Assembly: GCA_014529385.2 (NCBI GenBank) | Contig: CM043963.1 | Location: forward strand, 4,343,001-4,407,000 | Direction of reading: 5' to 3' | Length of the DNA: 64,000 nucleotides | DNA from: Adiantum capillus-veneris | Lineage: Eukaryota; Streptophyta; Polypodiopsida; Polypodiales; Pteridaceae | Notes under the pieces: generated by a model | Told to the model about the DNA's origin: nothing | The model's input: only the letters and a program-made list of their open reading frames with translations | Databases searched by the model: none | Shown here: piece by piece, positions 11,360-24,757 of the stretch | Position numbering within the stretch: position 1 is the stretch's first letter | Layout: each line of letters opens with the position of its first letter | Program-made: the position numbers and the translations under genes

Positions 11360-12690
11360 TGGGAGTCATTTGGCTTTTAAATGCATCAATATCCCGCTCA
11401 TATGGTACTTGGCATTTCCTTTTACTAATGTTGATAATTTCTTCATGAAATTCACGATTCACAATTCCCAAAATGTCACCCCATGTGAGCTCTACCTTGC
11501 TATGGAGGATACGCTCTTCAAAAACCTTCTTAAAATCCGTCGCTAGTCCAATGTTTGATTTCAATTTATGTGAAGGCCCCTTGGACTTGCCTTGCTTCTT
11601 ATCCTCTGGTGTCTCTTACATAACCACTTCAGGATTAGGTTTGGGAGAAGGCCCCTCTTCTTTCTTACTGGTAAATCTGGTAGATTTTTTTGATGCCCCT
11701 ACATTATCTTCATCTCTTTTCCTCTTCCCTTCCACTATGGCTTCATTACCTTGAGATTTAGCAATAAATGCAAATACTAATAGAGAATCCACCAAATCAC
11801 TTTACCCTGTAGTTTTTGAAATACAATTGCCAACTTGGCGTAGCTTACCATGAATCATTGTGATTGCTTCTACCATCTTCAAAGAATGAGGCCATAATTG
11901 ACCCTTAGCTCCTACACCTTCATCATCTCCCTTATCTTATATTTGTAACCTATATGTAGCTGCTTCAACAAGAGTAATATTATGTTGCATCTCCTCAACC
12001 ACAATCAGATTATCAACCCTCATATGTTGCTTCACGGTCATATTAACCGCTTCTATAACTATTTTCCAAGGCTTACCCCAAATTCGCCTGTTGAGTCTTT
12101 TGGTAATTGGACTAAAATCCTTTGAAGTTGTAGATAGTAGCTTGGATAAATAGCTCAACCTACTCACACTTCAATAAACCTTGTTCTCTAGTAGATAGTT
12201 GCTCAAATTTTCTTTCAAATTCTTGTAGTAGTTCTCGTGCAAATAAGTCCTTATTTTTCTTTTGCACTCACTTGATAAAGCTCAGTTTAGTTACCTACTA
12301 GGAGTCTTCACAAAAATAATCCTCTTGAAAATCTTTTCAAAACTCTTGCTAGTTTGCCTACTTGTGCCACTTGTAGTTCTCCAATTTGAGCATATTTAGG
12401 ATCTACAATCAAGTGAAACCCTTCTATTGCATTTTGATCATCAATCCCATTATCTTTCATATATTTCTCATATATGCATCAAAATTTTGAAACATATTGG
12501 CTTTCAAACTAGTGTAACTTATTTGTAACCACCTATTGACAAACCTACCCATGCAGATTAAATTGTTGTCCGGTAGCTTACTATTTCCTGCATGTAAGTT
12601 GCAAAGTGTTGCATCATTTGCTACATCATGATAAGATGATTATACCACTTCTTGTGGTGTCATCATCTTTCTCAACCAGGATCTCCCACC
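11360..12690 (-). pseudogene. probable gag region of element G1
   Basis: Lies 5' of the protease on the minus strand and contains frames at 11328-11564 and 11937-12167 without a recognised motif. No zinc knuckle is seen. The call rests on position within the element, so confidence is low. Confidence 0.35.
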
Positions 12691-12721
12691 CGGGCTCGCT
12701 TCGCGTCAAGTTCACTAAGAA

Positions 12722-13295
<574 letters not shown>

Positions 13296-13520
13296 TTACT
13301 CCCCCTTGGAGAATCGTTTTTATCCTCGAAGACAAAAGTGGCAATAGCTTCATAAGAACACTAATGTTTTTCATAGTGGCATCCCTCACGGATCTAGTTG
13401 TACAGTGGGACAATGCATGGTTCAGTAGGAGGTTTAATGAAATCAAGAAAAAACATCTTGATTTTCCACATTGTTGTCCCTTTGCAACCATTTTTTGTAA
13501 ATGGTCTATATCCAACATAG
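13296..13520 (-). pseudogene. end of a gypsy polyprotein with purine tract (remnant)
   Basis: On the minus strand, [17 protein letters not shown] is followed within the same text by CCAAGGGGGAG, which looks like a polypurine tract directly before the LTR edge at 13295. Such an acidic tail before the tract is common at the 3' end of plant gypsy polyproteins. No catalytic domain is seen upstream. Confidence 0.35.
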
Positions 13521-16500
13521 TGTCCAGACTCTATTTATAACTCACTTGATTATTTTCAATGATTTACCATAACTAAGAGATTTCTTAATGAATAACCACA
13601 TCTCAAACTTTTTGTAGATGTTGAAACATGTAAGAATACCTCTTCTCAACTTTTCAAGAAAGTGACATGATGACATAACTCATTAGCAAAAGATTAAGTC
13701 CTTGACTTGTTATTATTACTCATCAATAAGACAACCTAGTTGCAACATGCCTTGCCACATGGTAAGGAACTAAGCCTAGTTGCAACATGCTTGGTAAGGA
13801 AACTCCAACTAGAGAGATAACCTTTCCAATTGGATTGCTTTATGCTAATGTAGGATTAGCATATCCTTTAGCACAAGATTAACACTTGTAAATTACCTAT
13901 CTACCTTTGGATGGCTCGTAGTACTAAGTTGTGTTTTTGAATCATTTATAGACAGTCTTCCAAAAACTTGGGGCACAATTACTTGCAACCTCCCCGAGTA
14001 ATCAAAAAATTTATGAACAACCAACTTGGTTAACTTGAGATATTAAATATTGGACTGGATAAACTGTACAAAGAGTAGTCACCTTATCTTCAAGCCCCAA
14101 ACCGAGCCATGACCGCATATGGTGATTGAGGGACCCATGATTAATCTCATAGAGATATTGCAAATAGAGTGAAAAATGCTTCATAAGCTATCAATTTCAT
14201 GAATTTGCATGGCGCTCCAAATCTACCTTTGCCAAATAGTAGGGCCCATACACCTAGTGTGCATGCATTTAGCAAAAATTGATTTGAGCCTACATTTTCA
14301 TGACTATTATTTCCAATGCTTATGGTGGATGTGTTACTCGTAGCACACATGAAAGAGAAGGGTAAAGAGATCTATAAAAAGAAACTAAATACTTCCTACT
14401 ATAATCACTTTAAAGCCTTGTTAAAACATATGAACCATAATAGAATGTGAAACATAAATCACATCTAGGTATAAACAATGAAACATTTTTAGTGACAATG
14501 TATAGCCTTTCTATATGCTTAAATGACCATCAATGAATGTTGTTCAATATTACTCGTAACTGTCACAAGTCTTACTAGGTATCATATAATTTCTAGCCGC
14601 ACTGAAATTGTTCCTAATACGATGTGCTTGAAAAGGTCTAATACACAAATGTGACCAGCACTGAGGGATTCTTTCACGAAACAAAATTGGAATAAGAGGT
14701 GCTAGTGTCAATCATAGAGACTCATATTTGCCACATGTGGAATATGTCTCATATAATGATGTAAAAAAAAAAGGACATCCATCAAGTACGAGATGTACTT
14801 GTGTGTGGAGGTAGCTATAAAAACTCAACGACATGAGTGCAAGGGACCCTCATAACCTTGCTCCACACTGGCTAAGTCAAACTCCATGATCTCCTAGACC
14901 ATGTTGCACATCTTCTGACTATCAACATGTGCAAACAAAACGCTACCATGTAGGCCGATAATTGCACGATGTAGAAATGTATCTGGTAGACTATTGTCCC
15001 AAAATTCTTTACTCTTACATGACCCTGTCATGTGTCTGAAGAGCAAAATGGATCAAAGAATTTTAGCATATGCATCCCACTCAATCAAAGTAAACATTTA
15101 GAAATGAAACAAAACAAAATCATGTGCTTACTTGGAGGTGGAAAATAGCTTACACTTACAATTAGCCAAAATCAAGTGCACTTTCCAAACCTGGAAGGTA
15201 CATCACCAGAAACCCAACCTCAAAGGCCCAGTATGTATGTGACCTGTTAAACACTAAATGAGAGGTTAGTGAAATAAAACCAATATTTAATTGATAACCT
15301 AGGGTGTTGCCTTGGCAATCCAAAACCCCTTGGTTAGATTTTGCGACTTGAAACCTTTTGGGTAGATTCCATAGGGAACTTCTTAAACTTTCAATTAACA
15401 GTGACCAACACAGTGTACCATGTGCCAATAGTGATTGTAATCAACTTGAAAAGTTGAAGTCACCTACTACCCTTTGGCAGATTGAGGACTTCTTTCCTTG
15501 GAAATGCAATTGTGAAGAGGCCAATCTATGACCCTAAACCATATGGAGTGAGGTCATATCCCTGAAAATACCACCCTTATAGACATAACTAGTGCTATAA
15601 ACGAAACAACAGACACTCTCAAGTTAGATTGTGGAAAATAATAATATCTCCCCATGAAAAGAAGAGAAAGATTCCCAACACCCAAAAGAAGTTAGTCATA
15701 CTAGATTTTCTTTGGTGCTTGAAATAAGAGATTACCTGCTTGGAGGCTCTCTTAGTTGATTCATGTCGTACCATGAATTAGTTGCTTGATAGTGAGTCCA
15801 TGCCTACCTGCTACCCATAAAAATCATCATCTATAGTGGCTGCACCTTGTGCATAGAGCCAATGATATGAAGTGTCTACTATTGTAGTCATATACAATGA
15901 TCACAAGTAGATATACCAGCCTTCACTATTATTGAGTAAAAGGTTACAACTATGGGTAACCCTTGCAACAAAATTTATAGGAGAAGCTTCGAGAAAAATT
16001 ATCAAAAACAAATAAGGTCTTAAAAGTTGTGCAAGTCCAATGCATGTGGACATCACAACGAGTGGAATCCACCGTGACTATGAGGCGGATAAGGATGTCC
16101 TTGAGAGAGTAGTGGGTGTTATAGCAAAAGTGTAAACAATGATGAGGTGGGATTACTTCCACCTTACTGGCATGCCATGCATGCAATTTAGAGAAAAAAT
16201 AATAATAAGCCCTTGGCTACAATAACAATCTAAACAGTTTGAGCCGATACCATACGTGCCTTGCACAATCTTTCATGGATACATCAGAATTGGACATTGC
16301 TAAACATAAACTGTGAGTTTATATCCTCTTATTGTTGCCAATGCCTCAAAACTACTACCATTGCTCTTGCTCCCAAGTGAATGCACAGTACCTGAGCATG
16401 GGGTATAAGCCTTGCTTCTCATATTGCCTTCAAAGAAACGTGATTTACAAAGTAGAAAATCTTGTCCAATTTGAAAAATTGAAAATACAGAAAGACCTGT

Positions 16501-17480
16501 AGACTTTAAATTTGCTAACTTTGTTGCCCAGCTACTACAAGGGGCTTCATAGGCTAGAAGAAAATGCTTGTTGAAAAGTGAACATTGTTCTGATTTTATA
16601 GTCTTTGTTTGAATTTTGCTCATAGCCATGGATTCTGAGAAATAGAGAGCTGTTGTATGAACTATGCATGCCCTCTTACCCTAGTTCATACTGACACCCA
16701 ATGAAATATCATTCAGACATGTTGCAAAGTCCTCCGAAGTCCATATGCTAATAGCATATTCCAAAAAATGGAAGCTTCTATGCGATATGCCTAAAAGGGA
16801 AGCCTTGCTTTGCATAAGTACATTGGAAGGATAACACATAATAGAGTCTGTGTGTTCATAGATAACATGTGCTCTTGCTGACATACAATACATCTTATTG
16901 AGAATCATAAAAATACCATAACTTACCCAATATTGAAAGGAGATAGCTTAGGAAACTTAGCTATCAAAATTCCTCTCACTGCAAAACTCTTATTGACTAA
17001 GACAACTATTGCCTGCCAAGCTAGCTTTGGAGAAAATTTTGCAAGATTTAATAAGTTCACAATTGTAAACTTTAAACTTAACTTACTTATCGACTTGATT
17101 GAATCACCGTCCTTGGCATCCTAATTCGTATCACTACATGGTGTCATTTTCTCATGCAGGGTGGATCACATAAGTAGAAGCCTTGCTTCCACATGCAGAA
17201 TCACGTCTTAAGTCCCACTATTGAGCTAAGAAAAACTTGCCTAGGAGCCTTACCTGAGACAAATGTTCAACCCAAAATGTTGAGGTAGTTAGAGAGATAT
17301 CTCTGCCTACTTCTTGACTAGCAAAGAGCCACGATGGTGAACATCTGCCACCTCTCATATTCAAGGCTAGTAATAGGCCTTGCCTTTGCATTATCGTAGC
17401 TTTATCATGCTCTGGATAGTTCTGCTAAAATTAATAAAACGGAGAAGTTAAAAATCTAATTTGTATGTACTTATTGATAT
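13521..17480. other. about 4 kb without recognisable gene
   Basis: Only short frames (60-110 codons) are present and none carries a motif I recognise. The base composition is AT-rich. It may be the decayed interior of the element whose 3' end lies at 13296-13520, but nothing in the sequence proves this. Confidence 0.5.
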
Positions 17481-17958
17481 TGTAAGTCCTTGGTACTATG
17501 TAGATGGTTGAGATAGCCTCACTGTGTGGGAAGCGGCTCCTAAGTGATGCACAGTGGAGCAGTCAGTAATTACTATGGCAGTTACCATAGTAATTCCCAA
17601 AGCATATAAATAGGACCCATTACATTGTAATCGGGTTGGCATAAGTTACGGGCATGAATTGAGTCATTGTTGACTGTACCTTAGTAAGCTTTTTATTCAT
17701 GATCCTTAGCTCTAAGTTGTTCTCTACATCATCTTCATTGTAATCTTTCATTTGTAATCCCAAATACAGTAGTATAGTATATTCCAGTCATACATACTTT
17801 GTACTCATTCTCTCTGAGTCTGAATCTGAATCTGAATATCATTCTCAATACTTCAGTCTAGTTCTCATTCCAGTAGATGTATTCCAATTCAGTTTCTATT
17901 CCCTTGTCCAGTCTACTGTTTGAACTAATACATCACTAGCAGTTGTAAACTTCTAACA
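17481..17958 (+). repeat. 5' LTR of element G2
   Basis: Starts TGTAAGTCC and ends TTCTAACA, 478 bp, with a TATA box inside and a primer binding site one base after the end. A short TGAATC array lies near 17820. No second LTR was found downstream, so the element has lost its 3' end or it lies elsewhere. Confidence 0.65.
17604..17613 (+). promoter_or_regulatory. TATA box in the G2 LTR
   Basis: ATATAAATAG lies 124 bases into the LTR and about 475 bases before the gag start, a usual place for the U3 promoter of a plant LTR element. Confidence 0.6.
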
Positions 17959-17959
17959 C

Positions 17960-17971
17960 TGGAATCAGCTA
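17960..17971 (+). promoter_or_regulatory. primer binding site of G2 (diverged tRNA-Met type)
   Basis: TGGAATCAGCTA, one base after the LTR end, resembles TGGTATCAGAGC. Three or more mismatches mean it has decayed or pairs with another tRNA. Confidence 0.45.
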
Positions 17972-18078
17972 TCTAAAAGAGATCAGCTCCAATTCCATTT
18001 TGGCGATCACTGTGGCTAGAGATGTTGCTCGGTGACTAGCAAAGTCATCTCCTAGTTGGAAGTTTCTCAGCTGCAGTA

Positions 18079-19675
18079 ATGGCACCAAAAACCAGTCGTG
18101 GCAGGAAACCAACCTACCGTGTTCACCCTATTCCTGAGGAGTCAGGAAGAGACTCTGACCCCAAGCATGAGCTGGTGACTGACACTGAGGCTCAGAAGGA
18201 GCACAGTCAGGCTGATGAGGCGTAGGACTCACAACATTCCAGTCAGTCCAGACGCAGATGGACAGAAAGGGAAACACGCAAGGCTAAAAGTTCTCGATCC
18301 AAGCAGGGGGACGAGGGCGCCAAAGGCAGTAAAAGCAGTCGCCATACCTCCAATAGACAGGCCAGGGAGGACACAAAGATAGAGACAGAAGAAAATATTA
18401 ATTGGGATGCAGATACCGACAAATGTAAGAAAGATCCAAAGCGACGTCCAAACTCTAAGATGAGAAGTGGAAGGACCAATGGTGATCGGCATGATTACAC
18501 ATCCTCGTTGAAAATCTCTTTTCCAGTATTCAAAGGAGGCAAGAAGGATGATCCGGATGTTCACATCCAAGCTTTTGAATAGTATGCAGAGCTCAAAAAT
18601 ATTGATGAGGATGATTGGGGTGAATACTTTCCTCAAACACTAAAGGAGGCAGCGAGAAAGTGGTATTATCATTAGATGGCTTGTCAGCTCAAATCCTATA
18701 ATAAACTACTTAAAGTCTTCAGACTGGAATATTCCAACAACAGAGGTGATGAGGATATTCTTTGTGAGCTGGAAAAGATTAAGCAGAGGAAATTATCAGT
18801 CCGAAGCTATGTTGAGAAAATCAAGGAGCTGACAAGGTAGCTGCAAGAACCACCATCAGAGAAGTGGCTGCGAGCATGGTTCTTGAATGGCTTTCGCAGC
18901 AAGAAGCTTAGGGAGCAGGAGGTGCCAACACCAACGAAGAAATTCAATGATCTGGTGCAGCGAGCCCTGAAGCTGGAACAACAGGCTAAGAAGGAAAAAC
19001 GTCATAAGAAGAGGAGCTCCAATAGTAGCAGTTTTTCTACTGATAACTCTGATTCAAGCGAAGTTTCCAGCAGTTCTGAGAGTAGCTCTAATAAGAAGAC
19101 CAAGGACAAGTCTAAAAAGGGGTCTTGGGCTAGGAAGATTGAAGAAATGTCTTGGCAAATTACTGAGATTAGCCAGACCAGACAACTAGTGAGAATAATG
19201 GAGACTTGGTGTTCAAAATGTAAATCTAAGGACCATGTTTCCAATGAGTGCCCACAGTGTACTTATTGTAAAGCCTATGGCCATTTATGGAATAATGGTG
19301 GCATTACGATTCATCATTTCAAAAAGGGAAAAGACTTGTCAGTAGTGGCATATACCAATGCTGAACCAGTAAGAGTGGAAACTGCCAACACTTCTCAGGA
19401 GGAGAAACCAAGTACCAGTGGTACTGGTCTAATACCAAGCGGGTATTGGCCGGGGCCGGGGGCGTGGTAACTTCCAGGGCCGAAGTTTGAATTGCTATAC
19501 TTGTGGAAAGTATGGGCATTTTACGGCTCAATGTCTAAATACACCTGGGACTGTGGCTACTGAGGAGAAGGTACCAGAGCCAGTTCCGATACGGGTAGTT
19601 ACACGAAGCAAAGGAGTAGTGATTAAGAAAATCTCAGAGATTCCAGAAAAACCAGTCACTACTGAAAGCATCAAA
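18079..19675 (+). pseudogene. gag of G2 with two zinc knuckles, four TAG stops and a frameshift
   Basis: The ATG at 18079 opens a frame that stays readable to 19470 apart from four stops, all TAG, at 18223, 18580, 18673 and 18838. A basic, serine-rich N-terminus is followed by a capsid-like domain containing FPVFKGGKKDDPDVHIQAFE and KWLRAWFLNGF, then a first knuckle CSKCKSKDHVSNEC (about 19207-19250). A one-base shift near 19445 leads to the second knuckle CYTCGKYGHFTAQC (19490-19531). Gag would form the particle and bind the RNA. The neighbouring residues suggest each TAG replaced CAG (Gln), but no sister copy is available to prove it. Confidence 0.8.
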
Positions 19676-20253
19676 TAGGTTCAACAGAGAGAGGTATGGA
19701 AGGCCAAGGGTAAAGAAAAGGTGGTTGATGAATGGCAGGAGCAAAGAGAACTAGAGGCAAAAATCACGGAGGATTTTAGCCAAGAAGCTGCCAGAGCAGC
19801 CAGAAAGTTCTGAAGCACGAGTCATTCAAAAGATACCAGCCCAATCTATTGAGATAGCTCAGTCAAAGCCCGACATACCTGAGACCATGCTGGCTGCAGT
19901 ACAAGGGATGATTGAAGAGTTGGGAGTGGATAGACGAACTGGAAGCACTACAATGAAGGAATGGCATTGTGAAGATCTGATCAGTTCTTCGAGCTTCGAC
20001 AACCACTCTGACTAGGAGAAAGAAGAGATTCATGTCACAATCTGTGATAGAATCCAGAAGCTCACTGTGGAATTGGAAGACATCAGAAGAACTTTGCCTG
20101 AGGCAGCGAAATTCATCAGACAACGAAGGAAGGCTGAGGCGGAGGCCAAAATAGTGGACTTGAAGGTTGTCCGAGATGATGAAGTCCTGCTAATTCAGAT
20201 AGATTACAAAGTTTGGAAACAATGGGAACCACTTTCGAGTGTCATCTTGGATG
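19676..20253 (+). pseudogene. N-terminal half of the G2 protease region
   Basis: The frame running into 20253 reads VLLIQIDYKVWKQWEPL then SSVILD, where D is the expected catalytic aspartate of a retropepsin. The reading is cut directly after it by the copia element at 20254 and resumes in frame at 25349. An upstream stop at 19676 is TAG before Val-Gln-Gln. Confidence 0.7.
20249..20253. repeat. left target-site duplication of copia 1
   Basis: GGATG here and GGATG at 25349-25353 flank the copia element. Five bases is the normal duplication length for LTR elements. Removing the element plus one copy restores the G2 protease frame. Confidence 0.97.
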
Positions 20254-20481
20254 TGTTGGAATTAGGGTTGCAGAGAAACACACACAGATTGGAGAAGACG
20301 AAGGAAGCTCAAGGCACACAATAGAGAGTGTATTACTTGGTGCGCAATGGAAAAGATAGATATCCCTAGAGTGATGGGCGTATATACAATGCACGGGGGA
20401 AAAAACCTCCTAAAGAGGGAAAAAATGCCCCGGCGGTCCTAGTGTGTTCACACACATCACTACCACATGTATATGCTAACA
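20254..20481 (-). repeat. 3' LTR of copia 1
   Basis: 228 bp, TGTTGG to AACA on the plus strand. TATATACAAT at 20381-20390 reads as a TATA-like ATTGTATATA on the minus strand. Confidence 0.97.
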
Positions 20482-20495
20482 AATCCCCCTTGGAG
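20482..20495 (-). promoter_or_regulatory. polypurine tract of copia 1
   Basis: Minus strand CCAAGGGGGATT directly before the 3' LTR; it primes plus-strand cDNA. The same tract is conserved at 56045-56055 in copia 2. Confidence 0.85.
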
Positions 20496-20556
20496 TGATG
20501 CGGTGAACGAGAGCTGGCACATGAGTAAAGGGAAGTGCCATGCCCTGAGGACAGGA

Positions 20557-22329
20557 TCAGTCCACAAAGGGGAGTAAGCCCAAAGCTTTGCAGAAAGCTT
20601 CAAGATTCTCACGAGACAATGCCTTTGTGAAAAGATTTGCAAGGTTGTCCTGTGTTGGCACATAAGCCAAGCTGATCTCTTCTGCTGAGAGCCTCTCCCT
20701 GACATAGTGGTAATGCACCTCAATGTGCTTTGTGCGAGCATGAAAAATTGGGTTCCTCGCAACTGCCAATGCGCTCTGACTGTCAGTGTAGATAGTGTTG
20801 GCAGTGTCTTGTCCAACACCCAAATCAACCATAAGGCGTCTGAGCCATACACACTCAACTGTAGCTGTGAAGACTGCCCTGTACTCAGCCTCACAACTCA
20901 AAGTGGCCACAGTAGGTTGCTTCTTGCTCAACCATGATATACATGAACTGCCAAGCATGAAACAAAAACCACTTGTGGACACTCGCGTGTCAAAACAACT
21001 AGCCCAATCTGAGTCCGAAAAAGCATGTAAGTCTGGCGGCAATGAGCCCCCCTTGGGATAAAACAAGCCAAGATGTAAAGTGCCACTAAGGTAGCGGAAA
21101 ATCCTCTTGACAGCCTGCCAATGCTTAGACCCTGGGCTATGCATAAATCTGTTGACCTATGAGACTGCAAACTGAATATCTGGCCTCGTGTTGCATACAT
21201 AAATGAGGCAGCCAACAACAATTTGGTAAAGAGTGACATCAGCAGGATCACCAGCATCATGTAGACTCAACTTCAAACCTGTTTCCATGGGAGTGGCAAT
21301 AGGTTTGCAATACTCAAGTCCAAACTTACATAGCAATGTCTCTATGTAACTTTTCTGACACAAGGCAATACCACCATCACAATGCTTAAACTGTATACCC
21401 AAATAATGATGTAACAGCCCCAAATCTCTCATCTTGAAAGTAGCATTCAAATCAGCCTTAAATTCAGCAATATGTCTCTCATTTGGTCCAGTGATCAGCA
21501 AATCATCAACATAAAGAACCACAATGAGAAGTACATCACCCTCACGCTTAACATACAATGTGCTTTCTGTTGGACTATTACGAAAGCATTGTTTGACCAA
21601 ATGAGTGTCAGCTTTCTCATACCAAGGACGAGGAGATTGCTTCAACCCATACAAAGCCTTGTTACATTTGCACACTTTGTCCTCTTGTCTTTTTATGACA
21701 AAACCGCGAGGCTGCGTTACATAAACTTCCTCAAATTTGTCACCATTCAAGAAAGCAGTAACAATGTCTGATTGATGTACATCCCAACCAAAATGAGGTG
21801 CCAATGCACATAGAAAATGCACAGTAGTCATACGACAAGTGGGAGCAAAAGTCTCTTCATAATCTATGCCTTTTTGCTGTGCATAACCCTTTGCAACAAG
21901 TCGAGCCTTATGGCGATCGATCTCACCATCCATCTTGCGTTTCAACTTGTAAACCCACTTCGTACCAATGGCCTTTTTGCTAGGAGGCAAATCACATAAA
22001 GTCCATGTGTCATTTTCTATAAGTGGATCATATTCTGATTGCATGGCAGCCATCCAATTTTCTGAATTTTGTGCTTCATCAAAAGTCAGAGGCTCCTCAA
22101 CATCAGGTAAGCTAGACACAGCCAAACCATAACAATCTGATGCATAAGATGCATGGCGAGAGCCTGAACAAGTACGACTAGACAAAGGTGCATCCAATTT
22201 ACTGTCACGCAAAGTGTGCACCAACTATTTTGGCATACCTGTAGCCTGCTCATCAAGTACATCATGTACATCTACATCAGTAATAGGCTGATCTAGAACA
22301 TTTTCAGAAACCCCCATAGGTTGTACATT
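20557..22329 (-). pseudogene. copia 1 reverse transcriptase and RNase H
   Basis: The RT opens with NWMAAMQSEYDPLIENDTWT, passes KARLVAKGYAQQKGIDYEET and has the intact active site VVLYVDDLLITG. It ends with CNTRPDIQFAVS, where a stop (TAG, 21157-21159) replaces the Gln still present in copia 2. RNase H follows with FSDSDWASC, LSCEAEYRA, YTDSQSALAVARN and HARTKHIEVHYHYVRE, and the protein ends near 20557. A second stop at 22225 is TGG to TAG compared with copia 2. The frame joins the upstream part only after a frameshift near 22365. Confidence 0.95.
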
Positions 22330-23779
22330 TGCCTCATTGGAACTTACATTCGTATTTCCACTACTGAAAAGAGGCGTCATAAATGTCCTGTGAGCTTACA
22401 TTACTGTCTCTGGTACATGAAAGCAAGGGCTGAACAGAATCTTCCACAAACACTACATCCCGTGAAACCAAAATACGTTTTGTTTGCGGATGATACAACC
22501 TGTAACCTTTGCTTTCAGCACTATAACCAACAAAAATACATTTGACACCCTTATCATCCAATTTTTTGCGCCGCACTTGTGGCACCAAAGCATATGCCAA
22601 ACAGCCAAAAACACGCATGTGCTCAAAAGAAGGCTTTCTATCATGCCATGCTTCATATGGAGTAATAGACTGCAAAGCTTTTGTAGGACACCTGTTAAGC
22701 ACATAAGTGGCACACATGATGGCCTCAAGCCAAAAAGAATGCGGTAAAGCTTGACTTTTGACCATACATCATGCCATTTCTGTCAGTGACCTGTTTTTCC
22801 TCTCAGCAACACCATTTTGCTGAGGTGTATAAGGCACTGTACATTGGTGTTTTATCCCCCGACTAGCCAGAAATGCATTAAATACATGAGACATATACTC
22901 CCCCCCTCGATCGGAACGGAGGGTGCCCATAGTACATTTTGAGACATTTTCAGCCATAGCCAGAAATTGTTTGAAGCGCATAAAAACTTCGGACTTCGCT
23001 TTAAGCGGAAATACCTATGCATGCCTGGAGTAATCATCAATGAAAGTCACGAAGTACAGGTAATTGCCCAAGGATGGAGTTTGCATGGGCCCACAAACAT
23101 CACTATGCATCTTACCCAAAATACAGCCTTCACAAACATGTTTGACAGGTGCTTCAAGAGGCGGCAAAGAAGCAACCATATCAAATTTCTGCAAACGCAA
23201 CAAACTGGAAAAATTCAGATGACCAAAACGTGCATGCCAAAGTTTTGCATCTGAAATAGCCCTTGAATCTGCAACAGCATTTGCAAAACATTGTCCACAC
23301 TTGTCATACAAAGTGAGCTTATACAGCCCACGGCACAAAAGGCCAGATGCAACAATTTCATCACCAAAACTGAGATCATGAACTGTACATCTGTCATCCA
23401 CAAATTTGACTACAAGTCCAAGTCTAGCAAGTGCGGATACAGACAAGAGATTCTTCTTGATCCCAGGTACATAAAGTGCATCAACAAGTGTGAAGGAACT
23501 GCCATTAGCAGCAGTGAGCACAATCTTTCCAACTCCCTGAATTGGATAAGAGGCGTTGTTGGCACAAGTGACTAAATTCCCATGAGGGATAGACTCGAGA
23601 GAGGTAAACAATTCACGATGTGAGGTAATGTGCTTTGTAGCACCACTGTCGAAATACCACACATGTGAATCTGCAGCACCTGACAAGCATGCATCATGGA
23701 CAACAGGATTGTAAGTGCACTCTGCGCTAAAAGCCCATTCTGCATCAACATCAACAACACAGTCTCCTTTCATAGAAGA
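22330..23779 (-). pseudogene. copia 1 protease and integrase
   Basis: The protease shows WYFDSGATKHIT with the catalytic D-S-G and LLSVSALARLGL. Integrase follows with a zinc-binding part (HARFGHLNF to CEGCILGKMH), then FVTFIDDYSRHA, SDRGGEYMS and QQNGVAERKNRSL, so the D, D and E of the catalytic triad are all present. The end of the domain reads KCIFVGYSAESKGYRLYHP. Premature stops lie at 23015 (inferred TGG to TAG) and 22769 (inferred CGA to TGA). A short deletion near 22365, seen against copia 2, causes the frameshift. Confidence 0.95.
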
Positions 23780-24757
23780 CTAAAAAATGGTTGCATTTGT
23801 AGTGGAACTAGCATTTGCAGTGGAACCACCCTCTTTCTTCTTAGCCTCTTTGGCCTTCAACTTAGGACACGACTTGATCAAGTGATCATTGGCTTTACAA
23901 TAATGGCAACGCATCTTCTTTTTGCCCTTATCACCAGAATTGCCAGACGAAGTGCTGCCAGCAGAAGCATTAGGAACAAAATTTTTGCCACTAGCAGCAG
24001 AACCATAAGAAGTGACTGCATTACTGTTACCACCCTTTCTTTGAGAAGCAATAAAAGCCTGTTCAACTGCATGCTGTCTAGTCTTGTTTTTTCTGGAAAG
24101 TGAATCTTGCAACAGCAATGTGCATAATGCATCAAACTTGACAACTTCAGGATTTCATTGGGTCATAAGTCTCCAAGTACTAGCAAAAGTCTGGTAGGAA
24201 TCTGGTAAGGCATCAAGAACAGTCTGCACAAGGGAACTGTCTGAAATGACTTCACCTGCAGAAATAAGCTGCTCATTGATATCCTTGACACTAGCAAGGA
24301 AAGTGTCCATATCATCTTCCTCATGCATAATCTTCGACTCCAGCTCTTTACGCAGCAAAGCAATTTTAGCCTCATTGCGGCTTGCATAAAGACCTGCTAG
24401 AATATCCCAAGCCTGTTTTGCAGATTTTGCTAAACAGATGTGAGGAACAATGGTGCGCTTTACAGAAAACGCAATCAATGCATGAGCCTGCGCATCCTTA
24501 ACATCCTAAGGAGCTTATTCTGCCATAGGCAAAACAACTCTTACAGCTGCAATCCTTGCAGCAAGACCTGCAACATCCTCAACATCGCCTATATCCTCAG
24601 AACCAGGATGTACATCAATGCCCTGCACAATGTTCCAGACACCCTTTGACACAAGAACATGTTGCATCATATAAGCCCACATAGGGTAGTTGTCCCCATC
24701 CAACCTGTCCTCAGCAGCAAACATCTTGAACACATCTGTGTTGTTGTTGTCAGCCAT
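23780..24757 (-). pseudogene. copia 1 gag
   Basis: Starts at MADNNNTDVF (ATG read from 24757), with GDNYPMWAYMMQHVL typical of copia gag, then AWDILAGLYASRNEAKIALL and the zinc knuckle CHYCKANDHLIKSC (23880-23925). Stops lie at 24515 (TAA where copia 2 has CAA), 24506 (TAG where copia 2 has TGG), 24155 (TGA) and 23780 (TAG). All are in one frame, so the gene is easy to read but dead. Confidence 0.93.

Larger units (their letters stand above)
7310..12721 (-). mobile_element. internal region of Ty3/gypsy element G1
   Basis: Order on the minus strand is gag-like region, protease, RT, RNase H, integrase, which is the Ty3/gypsy order. LTR-family sequence flanks it at 301-7070 and 12722-13295. All domains are broken. 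No convincing primer binding site was seen at the 12721 junction. The D-x-P-I-K-G subgroup occurs, to my knowledge, in both plants and fungi. Confidence 0.75.

Noticed and set aside
7310-12721. Fungal contamination suggested by the D-x-P-I-K-G type gypsy pol
   Set aside because: The same LTR family flanks it and recurs beside plant-type LINE sequence at 61.6 kb, and this gypsy subgroup also occurs in plants.
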